Origin: Solibacteraceae bacterium
GTDB lineage: Bacteria; Acidobacteriota; Terriglobia; Bryobacterales; Bryobacteraceae
Assembly (NCBI GenBank): GCA_026984795.1
Contig: JALSRK010000008.1
Location: 24,039 to 88,038 of the forward strand
Length of the DNA stretch: 64,000 bases
Reading direction: 5' to 3'
The notes beneath the pieces were generated by a model. It searched no databases, had not been told where the DNA came from, and worked only from the letters and a program-made list of their open reading frames with translations. Position numbers and translations under genes: made by a program. Shown here one piece after another: positions 35,016 through 43,683 of the stretch (positions are counted from its first letter, which is position 1; each line of letters starts with the position of its first letter).

Positions 35016-35962
35016 AGACCGCAGTTGTCGCCAATCCGCGGGCGGCCGGAGGGCGGGCGGCGAAACGCTGGCGGCAGGTGGCGCGGCGGCTGACCTCGCG
35101 CTTCGGCCCCCTTGAAGTCCGTTTCACGGAACGGCCGGGGCACGCGACCGAGCTGACCCGGGACCTGCTCCTCGAGGGCTTCGACTGCATCATCGGCGTG
35201 GGCGGCGACGGCACCTACAACGAGATCGCCAACGGCTTCGTCGAAGACGATCGTCCGGTCCGCCCCGAGGCCTGCCTCGGGCTGCTGCCGATGGGTACCG
35301 GCGGCGATTTCCGGCGCACTCTCGAGATCCCGGCGGGGCTCGATGAGATGATCGAGGCTTTGGCCTCGGCTCAGCCCGTGGAGATCGACCTGGGCAAGAT
35401 CCGTTACATCCGGCATGACGGCCGCCCGGCGCAGCGCTACTTCACCAACGTCGCCAGCATGGGCATGGGCGGTGAAGTCTGCGTGCGGGCGAAGAACTTC
35501 TTCAGCCGTCTGAGCGGGCGCGCGGCGTTTCTTTACGCCACGCTGCAAGCCTTCCTCGTCTACCGCCCCGGCCTGATCGACCTGTACTTGGACGGCTCCG
35601 CTGAGGGGAAGCGCTACCGCGTACTGAACATCGCCGTCGGCAACGGCATGTATCACGGCGGCGGCATGTACGTCTGTCCGGAAGCGAAACTCGACGACGG
35701 CTGGCTCGAGGTGACGGTGATCGAGCACCTCGGCCCGCTGACCATGTTGCGCAACCTGGACTACCTGTACTCGGGAAAGATCTACGAGTACCCGAAAGTG
35801 CACCATTTCCGGGCCAGACGGCTCCGCGCCGAGGCCGTACAGACGGTCCGCATCGAGGTGGACGGCGAGGGCCTGGGGATGCTGCCGGTGGAGATCGGCG
35901 TTGTGCCCAAGGCGATGCGGCTTCTGGTTCCCGTGGTCCGGGCGCCCGAGCCCGCCGGCTGA
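35012..35962 (+). CDS. diacylglycerol/lipid kinase of the YegS/BmrU family
   Basis: 316 residues. The opening AVVANPRAAGG and the GGDGTYNEIANG loop are the catalytic-domain signature of DAGK-cat lipid kinases; GTGGDFRRTL follows as expected. The C-terminal beta domain includes VAVGNGMYHGGGM. These enzymes phosphorylate a lipid hydroxyl (diacylglycerol, alkylacylglycerol, or similar). It ends the lipid cluster; a 312-base gap follows. Confidence 0.9.
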   Translation: MKTAVVANPRAAGGRAAKRWRQVARRLTSRFGPLEVRFTERPGHATELTRDLLLEGFDCIIGVGGDGTYNEIANGFVEDDRPVRPEACLGLLPMGTGGDFRRTLEIPAGLDEMIEALASAQPVEIDLGKIRYIRHDGRPAQRYFTNVASMGMGGEVCVRAKNFFSRLSGRAAFLYATLQAFLVYRPGLIDLYLDGSAEGKRYRVLNIAVGNGMYHGGGMYVCPEAKLDDGWLEVTVIEHLGPLTMLRNLDYLYSGKIYEYPKVHHFRARRLRAEAVQTVRIEVDGEGLGMLPVEIGVVPKAMRLLVPVVRAPEPAG

Positions 35963-36274
35963 GAGCGGGAATCAGCTCGGTGACCCGCCTCCTTTCCCGC
36001 ACGAGTCCGAAGCCGCCGCCTCTGGAGTCCCGGACGGCCCACGTGATGCCGTTGGGCTCTAACAGCCGGCGCTCGTCGCCGGGGGCGGGCCGGAAGGAAG
36101 CGGTGGCGCCGGGGTGGCGATTCACAGATCCTGGGCGGGCAAGGGCGCCGCGGCGTGCGACGGCCGGCAGGTCCGAATTCCGGCCGCCCGCTTTCGTCAT
36201 CTGGTAGAATCAGTGGTCGCGAAAGCGGACAGGCTCATCCTGTTTGCGGCGCGAGTTCTCCAGGAGAGATCCAT
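35963..36274. other. 312-base intergenic region
   Basis: I see no convincing gene here. Short frames on both strands lack family motifs. The only clear signal is an extended -10 at 36202-36210 and the ribosome-binding site AGGAGAG at 36262-36268, both serving the corrinoid gene that follows. Confidence 0.6.
36202..36210 (+). promoter_or_regulatory. extended -10 promoter of the corrinoid operon
   Basis: TGG-TAGAAT fits TGn-TAnnnT and stands 65 bases before the start of the corrinoid-protein gene. No -35 match is seen. Same design as the elements at 12738 and 16011. Confidence 0.45.
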
Positions 36275-36910
36275 ATGGCCGACCTGAACAAGCTGCACGA
36301 CGCCATCCTCTACGGCGACCAGAAGACCGCGGTGGCGATCACCGAGGAGGCCCTGGCCGAGAAGATCGACCCCCAGAAGTTGATTCACGAGGCGATGATC
36401 CCGGCCATGAACGAAGCCGGCAAGAAGTTCGAGTGCGAGGAGTTCTTCGTCCCCGAGCTGTTGCTGGCGGCGCGGGCGATGAAGGGTGCGCTCAAGCTCA
36501 TCCAGCCGCTGCTGGCCGCCTCCGGGGCCGAACCCATCGGCACGGTCGTGATCGGTACCGTCAAGGGCGACCTGCACGACATCGGCAAGAACCTCGTCGC
36601 CTCGATGCTCGAGGGCGCGGGGTTCCGCGTCGTGGACCTGGGAGCCGACGTGCCGGCCGACAGGTTCATCGAAGCCGTCGAGAAGGAGAAGCCGAACCTG
36701 GTCTGCATGTCGGCGCTGCTGACGGTGACGATGCCTGCCATGAAGACCACCATCGAGGCACTCAACCAGGCCGGCGTTAGAGGCAAGGTGAAGGTGATGG
36801 TTGGCGGAGCCCCCGTGACGCCCGAATACGCCGCCGAGATCGGCGCCGACGGCTACGCCGACAACGCTTCGACGGCTGTCGCCAAGGCGCGGGAGCTGAT
36901 CGCCGCCTGA
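36275..36910 (+). CDS. methyltransferase-associated corrinoid (B12-binding) protein
   Basis: 211 residues from the ATG at 36275, preceded by AGGAGAG. The helical cap (1-85) and the B12 domain (90-211) match the MtmC/MttC/MtgC type. The base-off cobalt-binding motif is GDLHDIGKN with the His ligand, followed by DLGADVP, SALLTVTM and VGGAPVTPEYA. It shuttles a methyl group between a donor-specific methyltransferase and an acceptor. It heads an operon with a homocysteine-methyltransferase-like protein, DUF1638 and the corrinoid activator. Confidence 0.92.
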   Translation: MADLNKLHDAILYGDQKTAVAITEEALAEKIDPQKLIHEAMIPAMNEAGKKFECEEFFVPELLLAARAMKGALKLIQPLLAASGAEPIGTVVIGTVKGDLHDIGKNLVASMLEGAGFRVVDLGADVPADRFIEAVEKEKPNLVCMSALLTVTMPAMKTTIEALNQAGVRGKVKVMVGGAPVTPEYAAEIGADGYADNASTAVAKARELIAA

Positions 36911-36925
36911 CTCCGGGAACCCGCC

Positions 36926-37774
36926 GTGCCGAAACCGATCCTCACCGATGGCGCTTGGGGAACCCAGCTCCAGGCTCGGGGTCTGCCCCCGGGAGAATTG
37001 CCGGACCTGTGGAACCTCACCCGCCCGGAACTCGTGGAAGAGGTACCCCGGGCCTACGTGGAGGCCGGCAGCGAGATCGTGCTCACGAACACCTTCCGGG
37101 CCAACCGGATCGTCGTGCACGCCAAGCATCCGGAGATCGACGTCCGGGCGGTGAACCGCGCCGGGGTCGAGATCTCCAAGCGCGCCGCCGCCGGCCGGGC
37201 GAAGGTCTTTGCGTCCATCGGCCCTTCGGGCAAGCTCCTCATGATGGGCGAGGTCACCGAAGAGGAGTTGGAGGCCGCCTTCCGCGAGCAGGCCGAAGCC
37301 TTGGCCGAGGCGGGCGCCGACGCCCTGGTGATCGAGACGATGTCGGACCTGGCCGAAGCCAAGATCGCCCTGGCGGCGGCCAAAGCGACGGGACTGTTCA
37401 CCGTCGCCTGCATGGTCTACGACTCCGGCAAGAACAAGGACCGCACGATGATGGGCGTCACTCCGGAACAGGCCGCCGCGGAGCTGGCCGAAGCGGGGGC
37501 CGACGCGATCGGAGCCAACTGCGGCAACGGCATCGCCGGCTACGTGCCGGTCTGCGAGCGGCTGCGCGCGGCCACGGACCTGCCGGTATGGATCAAAGCC
37601 AACGCGGGGCTGCCGGAGATACGCGGCGGCGAGGCCGTCTACTCGACCACGCCCGAAGAGTTCGCCTCCCACGTGCCGCGGCTGGTGGAGGCCGGGGCCT
37701 CCTACATCGGGGGCTGCTGCGGAACCTCGCCGGACTACATCCGCGCCGTACGCGAGGTCTTGGATCGCCTGTGA
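36926..37774 (+). CDS. homocysteine S-methyltransferase-domain protein
   Basis: 282 residues, start GTG at 36926, 15 bases after the corrinoid gene. The barrel shows DGAWGTQLQ, TNTFRANR, GPSGKLL and, for zinc, GANCGNG and GGCCGTSP, the three Cys that bind Zn and homocysteine thiol in MetH N-terminal and BHMT-like enzymes. It probably takes a methyl group from the adjacent corrinoid protein to homocysteine, giving methionine, or acts in reverse on a thiol. It lacks the folate, B12 and activation domains of full MetH, which are replaced by separate genes. Similar small enzymes serve demethylation pathways. Confidence 0.88.
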   Translation: MPKPILTDGAWGTQLQARGLPPGELPDLWNLTRPELVEEVPRAYVEAGSEIVLTNTFRANRIVVHAKHPEIDVRAVNRAGVEISKRAAAGRAKVFASIGPSGKLLMMGEVTEEELEAAFREQAEALAEAGADALVIETMSDLAEAKIALAAAKATGLFTVACMVYDSGKNKDRTMMGVTPEQAAAELAEAGADAIGANCGNGIAGYVPVCERLRAATDLPVWIKANAGLPEIRGGEAVYSTTPEEFASHVPRLVEAGASYIGGCCGTSPDYIRAVREVLDRL

Positions 37775-37825
37775 ACCGGCCCGTCCATTGCCCCGGTCCC
37801 ACTCCCGGAGGATGACCGCCGGCCG

Positions 37826-38572
37826 ATGCGCCTGAAGCTCATCTCTTGCGAAATCCTCCTCCGGGAGATGTGCCACGTCGTAGCCCGCTCGCCGCACACC
37901 ATCGACATCGAGTTCCTCCCGAAGGGCCTGCACGACATCGCCGGGCAGGGCATGTGCGGGAAGATCCAGGAGGCTGTGGACCGCGCCGGCGGCGGCTCCT
38001 ACGACGCCGTTCTGCTCGGCTACCTGCTGTGCGGGATGGGCGTCGAGGGGCTGACGGCGCGGTCGCAGCCGCTGGTGGTTCCCCGCGGCCACGACTGCAT
38101 CACACTGTTTCTGGGAAGCCGGCGAGGCTACCAGGAATACTTCGAGAACAACCCCGGCACATACTTCAAGACCTCCGGCTGGATCGAGCGTGGCCGCGAC
38201 CTCAGCCAGCCGGGCGCCGACACGCTGAGTACGAAGTTCGGCCTGCCCCGCTCGTTCGAGGAGCTCGTCGAGCGCTACGGCGAGGACAATGCGCGCTATC
38301 TGTGGGAGACCCTCGGGCAGTACACGAAGAACTACTGGAAACTGGTCTTCATCGAGATGGGCATCGAGCCGAACGGGGATTTCGAGGAGGCCACCCGGCG
38401 CGAGGCGCAGGAGGCGGGCATGGAGTTCGAGAAGCTCGCCGGGCGCCTGACGCTGTTCGAGAAACTCGTCTCCGGGGACTGGGACGAAGAGGACTTCCTC
38501 GTCGTGCCGCCGGGCCGCCGCATCGTGGCCACCCACGACGAGCGGGTGATCGCCGCCGAGGAGGCTTCGTGA
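37826..38572 (+). CDS. DUF1638 protein
   Basis: 248 residues. It opens KLISCEILLREMC and has LLGYLLCGMGVEGL, PRGHDCITLFLGSRRGY and NPGTYFKTSGW, which I recognise as DUF1638. The family often lies beside corrinoid methyltransferase genes; its role is unknown. The Cys in ISCEI, the Cys of GYLLCG and the HDC motif might bind a metal or cofactor, which is inference. A GGAGGATGA site lies before the ATG. It stands between the methyl acceptor and the activator genes. Confidence 0.82.
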   Translation: MRLKLISCEILLREMCHVVARSPHTIDIEFLPKGLHDIAGQGMCGKIQEAVDRAGGGSYDAVLLGYLLCGMGVEGLTARSQPLVVPRGHDCITLFLGSRRGYQEYFENNPGTYFKTSGWIERGRDLSQPGADTLSTKFGLPRSFEELVERYGEDNARYLWETLGQYTKNYWKLVFIEMGIEPNGDFEEATRREAQEAGMEFEKLAGRLTLFEKLVSGDWDEEDFLVVPPGRRIVATHDERVIAAEEAS

Positions 38573-38609
38573 ACTGTCGAACGACTGTTCCAGAGGGTGG
38601 AGGGCGCCG

Positions 38610-40109
38610 GTGCGTCTGATCCCGATCCGTCTCGAGCCTCTCGGGCGCACCCTGGAGCTGCCCGCGGGCACGCCGCTGCGCGATGCGCTGTTCGCTTACG
38701 GGGTCGAGTTCCCCTGCGGGGGCCGGGGCAAGTGCCGGCGCTGCCGGGTGCGGGTGCTCGAAGGCGACCTGCCGCCCTCGCCGGGCGAGGAGCGGATCCT
38801 CGATCCGGAGGAGATCCGGGCGGGCTGGCGTCTGGCGTGCCGGGCGGTGGCCACCGCTCCGGTGACCCTCGAGGTCGGGCAGTGGGAAACCACCATCCTG
38901 GCCGACGAAACCGAGTTCCAGTTCACGCCGCGCGAGGGAACCGGCGTCGCGGTGGACGTCGGAACCACCACCTTGGTGGCGCAGCTCCTCGATTTGAAGA
39001 CCGGCCACGTACTCGGCGTGCAGACGGCGCTGAACCCTCAGGCCGCCATCGGGGCTGACGTAATGAGCCGCGTCGAGGCGGCGCTGGCGCCGGAGGGCGC
39101 GGAGAAGCTCACTGGGGCCGTGCGGCGGGCGGTGGGTTCGCTCATCGCTTCACTCGAGCCGGACGAGCGTCTCCGGGAGATCGTGCTCGTCGGCAACACC
39201 GTGATGCATCACCTGTTCTGCGCCATCGACGTGGAGCCGCTCTCCCACTATCCCTTCCGGCCGGTCCGCGACGGGCTGGAGACGTTCCGCGCCCGCGAGC
39301 TTGGCTGGGAGCTGCCGGGCGACCCGGTGGCGCAGTTCCTGCCCTGTCTGGGCGGCTTCGTGGGCAGCGACCTGCTGGCCGGCATCCTTGCCGCCGGGAT
39401 GGATCGCCGCCGGGATCCCATGGTTCTGATCGATCTGGGGACCAATGGCGAGATCGTCGTCGCAGCCGAAGGGCGGATCCTGTGCGCCTCGACGGCGGCC
39501 GGCCCGGCGTTCGAAGGCGGCCGCATCTCGGCCGGGATGCGGGCCGCTACGGGGGCGATCGCCGAGGCCGCGCTCAGCGACGGGCGCCTGATCGTCCACG
39601 TCATCGGCGGTGGCGAACCACGCGGCATTTGCGGCAGCGGACTGGTGGATCTGGCCGCCTGTGGACTGGCTCTCGGCAAGATCCTGCCCAGCGGGCGTTT
39701 CGCCGATGGCGCCAGGGAATGGCCCATCGCCGGTAGGGTGAGCCTGCTGCAGCGCGACGTCCGGGAGCTTCAGTTGGCCAAGGCGGCGGTGGCCGCCGGC
39801 ATCCGGCTGCTGCTCGAGCGTCTCAAACTCGAGACGGGCCGCGTCGGGCGGCTCTACCTGGCGGGCGCCTTCGGCAACTACGTTAACCGTGACTCAGCCC
39901 GCCGTATCGGATTGATCCCATTCGACTTAGACAGGGTAGAGCCGGCCGGCAACACGGCCCTGCTGGGAGCCAAATTGGCTTTGTTTCGCAATTTGCCCCA
40001 CCAGCGGGACTTCAACGCCCTCCGGCGCCGAGTCACCCACGTCCCGTTGGCCGACGATCCCGCCTTTCAGGACACTTACGTGGATTCTATGAGATTCCCT
40101 CAAGGTTGA
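38610..40109 (+). CDS. corrinoid activation protein (2Fe-2S ferredoxin plus ASKHA ATPase; RACo type)
   Basis: 499 residues from GTG at 38610. The N-terminal ferredoxin domain has Cys36, Cys42, Cys45 (CGGRGKCRRC) and Cys77 for one 2Fe-2S cluster. The rest is the DUF4445/RACo ATPase (about 110-480), with DVGTTTLVAQLLD, DLGTNGEIV and GNTVMHHL phosphate-binding motifs of the ASKHA fold. RACo-type proteins use ATP to reduce accidentally oxidised cob(II) corrinoid to cob(I). This completes a four-gene operon for corrinoid-based methyl transfer. Confidence 0.9.
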   Translation: MRLIPIRLEPLGRTLELPAGTPLRDALFAYGVEFPCGGRGKCRRCRVRVLEGDLPPSPGEERILDPEEIRAGWRLACRAVATAPVTLEVGQWETTILADETEFQFTPREGTGVAVDVGTTTLVAQLLDLKTGHVLGVQTALNPQAAIGADVMSRVEAALAPEGAEKLTGAVRRAVGSLIASLEPDERLREIVLVGNTVMHHLFCAIDVEPLSHYPFRPVRDGLETFRARELGWELPGDPVAQFLPCLGGFVGSDLLAGILAAGMDRRRDPMVLIDLGTNGEIVVAAEGRILCASTAAGPAFEGGRISAGMRAATGAIAEAALSDGRLIVHVIGGGEPRGICGSGLVDLAACGLALGKILPSGRFADGAREWPIAGRVSLLQRDVRELQLAKAAVAAGIRLLLERLKLETGRVGRLYLAGAFGNYVNRDSARRIGLIPFDLDRVEPAGNTALLGAKLALFRNLPHQRDFNALRRRVTHVPLADDPAFQDTYVDSMRFPQG

Positions 40110-40134
40110 CTGGATCTGTCAAATAAGTTAAACA
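40106..40134 (+). promoter_or_regulatory. candidate promoter of the CAP/TIGR03437 gene
   Basis: TTGACT at 40106-40111 and TAAACA at 40129-40134 are 17 bases apart. The -35 is good, the -10 matches at 3 of 6. The -35 overlaps the stop region of the RACo gene. An AGGAGG site follows before the ATG at 40197. Confidence 0.4.
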
Positions 40135-40196
40135 GGACTATTGTCGCCTGGAGCGCGACACGTTCTGATTCCAGGCCGTTTGTTCTAGGAGGAGAC

Positions 40197-41978
40197 ATGA
40201 GGAACCTGCCCGGCTTCGTCTGTATAGTCCTTGCCTTATTGTGTATTCCCGCGCCCGCGGCGGCCCAGTGGCACGATCTGGGCCGGGCTCCGGTGCCCAC
40301 CGGCTACGTCGCCGGGACCAAAGGCGGCGCCCCTGCGATCCACCCCCTTTACGAGCCTCTCGGCTGGATCGACACCTCGAACCGCGAAGCCGTACGCAAC
40401 GCCTGGTTCAATGACTTCCTGCCCACCGCCAACGTCCCCATCGAGTGGACCGGCAGCCACCAGACCGGCGACCCGGGCGACACCTCGAGGGCTTACAAAG
40501 ACGCCGTCATCCAGCGCGTGAACTTCTTCCGGGCCATGGCGGGGGTGCCGGCCTGGGTGCAACTGAATCTGGAGTTCAGCCGCAAGGCCCAGCAGGCGGC
40601 GCTGATGATGTCGGCGAACAAATCCTTGAGCCACTTCCCGCCCGAGGACTGGCTCTTCTACACCGCCGAAGGCGCCGAGGCGGCCAGGAACTCCAACATC
40701 TGCATCGCGTACAACTCCGATCCCGATCCCGGCTGCATCGCCTTGTACATCGAAGACAGCGGCGACAACAACACCCGGGTGGGCCACCGGCGCTGGATTC
40801 TGTACCCCCAGATTCAGGAGATGGGCACCGGCGACGTCCCCCAGGTCGGCGAGTTCCCTTACGCCAACGCCCTCTGGGTTTTCGACTCGCACCTTTTCGA
40901 TCCGCGCCCGGACACCCGCGACGACTTTGTCGCGTGGCCGCCGCCGGGCTACGTCCCCAAGGACATCGTCTACGATCGGTGGTCGTTGTCCTACCCGGAT
41001 GCCGATTTCTCCCAGGCTACAGTGACGATGACCCGCGGCGGCGCTCCCGTGCAACTGCGGATCGAGCCTCTCGGCAACCAGCAGTTCGTCGGCGAGAACA
41101 CCATCGTCTGGGTCCCGCAGGAGTCGGGAACGAACACGGCCGCCGGGACCGGCGACGTACGGACCACGGTCACCGTCTCCAACGTGATCATCGGCGGCCA
41201 GGCGCGGCAGTTCACTTACGAAGTGATCGCCTTCGATCCGAACGCCGCCGGGGCGGCGAACCCGGTCTTCAGCGCCGCCGGCCTGGTGAACTCCGCCAGC
41301 TTCAAGACCGGTCCGATCGCTCCCGAGGCCTGGGCGGACCTGTTCGGGGAGAACCTGGCTACCCAGTTCGTGCTCGACGGCGCTCTACCAACGTCGTTGG
41401 ACGGGACCACGCTGACGATCCGCGACGCCGCCGGCAAGACCCACACCGCCCGGCTGCACTTCGTCACCACCAACCGTATTCAATTCCTGACGCCCTCCGG
41501 CATGGCCCCCGGTCCGGCGACTCTCACGGTAACCAACAAGGGCGGCGGCTCCGCATCCACGTCGATTCAAGTGGCGATGGTGGCGCCGGGCATCTTTTCG
41601 GCCAACGCGTCCGGAGAAGGGCCTGCGGCGGCGACCTGGCTGCGGGTAGATCCTCAGGGCAACCGCACCGACGGGTTCACCTTCACGCCGGACAACCCGC
41701 CCAACCGCGAGAATGTTCCGATTGACCTCGGCCCGCCGGGAGACCAGATCTACCTGAGCTTCTTCGGAACTGGCTTCCGCAACCAAACCTCGGTTTCTTG
41801 CACCGTTGGTGGGCAACCGGTACCGGTGCTGGGAGCCGTGGCGCAAGGGCAGTTCCTCGGCCTGGACCAGGTCGTGGTGGGTCCGCTGCCGCGTTCACTG
41901 GCCGGACGGGGAGAGGTGGACGTCAACTGTACCTTCAGCGGCATCGCGGCCAACACCGTGACCGTGGCGATCCAGTGA
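40197..41978 (+). CDS. secreted CAP-superfamily protein with C-terminal TIGR03437-type domain
   Basis: 593 residues with a signal peptide (about 1-23, ending PAAAAQ). The CAP/SCP domain (about 90-300) has RVNFFRAMAGVP, ALMMSANKSLSHFP and GHRRWIL, with the conserved His and Glu/Arg pocket elements. The C-terminal half (about 345-590) holds ISGS-type beta sandwich repeats starting SAAGLVNSASFKTGPIAPEAW, the hallmark of the Solibacter-lineage TIGR03437 domain. CAP proteins are extracellular; those of bacteria have no settled activity. It is the best lineage marker in the window. Confidence 0.88.
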   Translation: MRNLPGFVCIVLALLCIPAPAAAQWHDLGRAPVPTGYVAGTKGGAPAIHPLYEPLGWIDTSNREAVRNAWFNDFLPTANVPIEWTGSHQTGDPGDTSRAYKDAVIQRVNFFRAMAGVPAWVQLNLEFSRKAQQAALMMSANKSLSHFPPEDWLFYTAEGAEAARNSNICIAYNSDPDPGCIALYIEDSGDNNTRVGHRRWILYPQIQEMGTGDVPQVGEFPYANALWVFDSHLFDPRPDTRDDFVAWPPPGYVPKDIVYDRWSLSYPDADFSQATVTMTRGGAPVQLRIEPLGNQQFVGENTIVWVPQESGTNTAAGTGDVRTTVTVSNVIIGGQARQFTYEVIAFDPNAAGAANPVFSAAGLVNSASFKTGPIAPEAWADLFGENLATQFVLDGALPTSLDGTTLTIRDAAGKTHTARLHFVTTNRIQFLTPSGMAPGPATLTVTNKGGGSASTSIQVAMVAPGIFSANASGEGPAAATWLRVDPQGNRTDGFTFTPDNPPNRENVPIDLGPPGDQIYLSFFGTGFRNQTSVSCTVGGQPVPVLGAVAQGQFLGLDQVVVGPLPRSLAGRGEVDVNCTFSGIAANTVTVAIQ

Positions 41979-42042
41979 GCGAGGGTGAGTCCGGGGTGGG
42001 AGGCCTGTCGGCCCGCCGCCGCGGTTGGAGACGCCCGGCGCA

Positions 42043-43545
42043 TCAGCCGAGCACCGGCAGCGCGGCCCCAGCGCCCTGTGTGACCTCCTCCCAGACGTGC
42101 CGGTTGAAGCGGCAGCCCGGATCGCCTGCCGTCAGGTCGCCGGTGTAGGCCAGCGCCCGGGCCCGGCAACCGCCGCAGAACACTCTGAGGTCGCAGACGG
42201 CGCAATGGTCGCCCCGGTCTTCGCGATCAGCCAGGATGCGGAACGTCTCGCAATTCCAAATCTCGGCCAGCCGCTGCCGCCGCAGGTCGCCGACTACGAC
42301 CGACGGCATGTAGACGCACGGGGTCACCCGGCCGTCGGGCTCGATGCAGCAGTAGCAGCGGCCGGCCCCGCACCCGCCGACGTAGCGGGCCAGCACCATC
42401 GTCTTGCGGCCGGCTCCGGTTCCGGCGTGGCCGATGGAGAAGATCCCATCCCCCGGCAGGTGCATCACGCAGGATCGGCCGAATTGCGGCGCAGTGGAGA
42501 TGACATTGAGTTCGCCGTCTTGCAGCACCTCGACCAACTTCTCCAGCAGCTCCTCGCGCTGTTCGGGACTCAGGTCGTACTGGGCGCACTGCTCGCCCCG
42601 GCCCACGGGGATGAAGTTGAAGTGGGAGAAGGTCGCGCAGCCCAGCTCCTTGGCAAGTTGGACGATCCGGTCGAACTTGTCCACGGTGGCTCGGGTGAAG
42701 GTGGTGGCCAGCCCGGTCCGCATGCCGGCGGCGACCGAGTTCCGGATCCCCTGAATCGCCCGCTCCCAGGCTCCGGGGACGCCGCGGAACCGGTCGTGCT
42801 CGGCCGGATCGGGGCTGTCGATGCTCACCTCGATGTATTTGACGCCGCAGTCCATCAGCCGCCTGACCCGCTCGGGAGTCAGCAGTGTCCCGTTGGTGGC
42901 GAGCGTCAGGTGGATTCCCCGCCAGGCGGCGTGGGTCAACACCGGCTCCAGGTCCTTACTGGTGAGCGGCTCGCCCCCGGCGACGGCGAGGAACGGCACG
43001 CCGTTGGCGGCCAGCTCGTCAACGACGCGGAGCTTCTCGTCGAGTGTCAGCTCGCCCTCCGGCCGCTGCGCGCTCGAATTCTGATAACAATGCCGGCATT
43101 TCAAATTGCAAAGCTGGGTGAAGTTCCAGACCACCATGAGCGGGGCGGGAAACCGCTGGGGTTTCGAGAGCCCGTACCGGGCGATTCCCCTGGCCGCCAA
43201 AGCGAGGGAACGCAGGGTCGGCACGTGGTGCAACAGTTTCTTCTTAGCGTGTTCCCTGTCGATAGCGCGGCGGTCGAGGACAAATCCGATCAACTTCCCC
43301 GGCAGCCACCATTTGAGGCGGTCGGTGCGGGGCGCGGCCGGATTGTCAAAAGCCATGCACAGGCGTTCCAGGCGCGAAACCCCGCGGCCGTCCATGGCGC
43401 TGATCCAGCCCAGCAACGGCCGCACCCAAGGCTTGGCCAGGATCTCTTCAAGGACATGGCGGTCAGCCGGCGCCGGCTGAGTGCGGCGCCGCACCGGGGG
43501 GCGCCGGGCGGTCCGGATCTTTTCTTGTGAGTCGCCGGTGTACAT
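42043..43545 (-). CDS. radical SAM/SPASM-domain protein
   Basis: 500 residues. The radical SAM cluster motif CNLKCRHCY (CxxxCxxC) lies near 154-162, followed by AGGEPL (SAM binding) and TNGTLL. The C-terminal SPASM region holds GGCGAGRCYCC, TPCVYMP and CDLRVFCGGCRA, enough Cys for one or two auxiliary 4Fe-4S clusters. The first 110 residues are an extra basic domain. Such enzymes modify peptides, enzymes or tetrapyrroles. No peptide precursor or maturation gene lies beside it; the neighbours are a CAP protein (convergent) and a small membrane protein (divergent). Confidence 0.88.
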   Translation of the reverse strand: MYTGDSQEKIRTARRPPVRRRTQPAPADRHVLEEILAKPWVRPLLGWISAMDGRGVSRLERLCMAFDNPAAPRTDRLKWWLPGKLIGFVLDRRAIDREHAKKKLLHHVPTLRSLALAARGIARYGLSKPQRFPAPLMVVWNFTQLCNLKCRHCYQNSSAQRPEGELTLDEKLRVVDELAANGVPFLAVAGGEPLTSKDLEPVLTHAAWRGIHLTLATNGTLLTPERVRRLMDCGVKYIEVSIDSPDPAEHDRFRGVPGAWERAIQGIRNSVAAGMRTGLATTFTRATVDKFDRIVQLAKELGCATFSHFNFIPVGRGEQCAQYDLSPEQREELLEKLVEVLQDGELNVISTAPQFGRSCVMHLPGDGIFSIGHAGTGAGRKTMVLARYVGGCGAGRCYCCIEPDGRVTPCVYMPSVVVGDLRRQRLAEIWNCETFRILADREDRGDHCAVCDLRVFCGGCRARALAYTGDLTAGDPGCRFNRHVWEEVTQGAGAALPVLG

Positions 43546-43683
43546 TGAAGGGGCTCCTCGGTGGTTGTCATCGGGCTGCTGCGGCTGCAGCCGCCGGTGT
43601 CACGCCCCCGGCAAACGCCGGGTTCGCGCAGAGCTTCATGCTTCCCGCATTTCTAGACTCGGAAAACGGAAACTCGGTTTCGT

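Noticed and set aside
36197..38671. An 824-codon open frame on the minus strand
   Set aside because: It covers the corrinoid protein, methyltransferase and DUF1638 genes, all recognisable on the plus strand.
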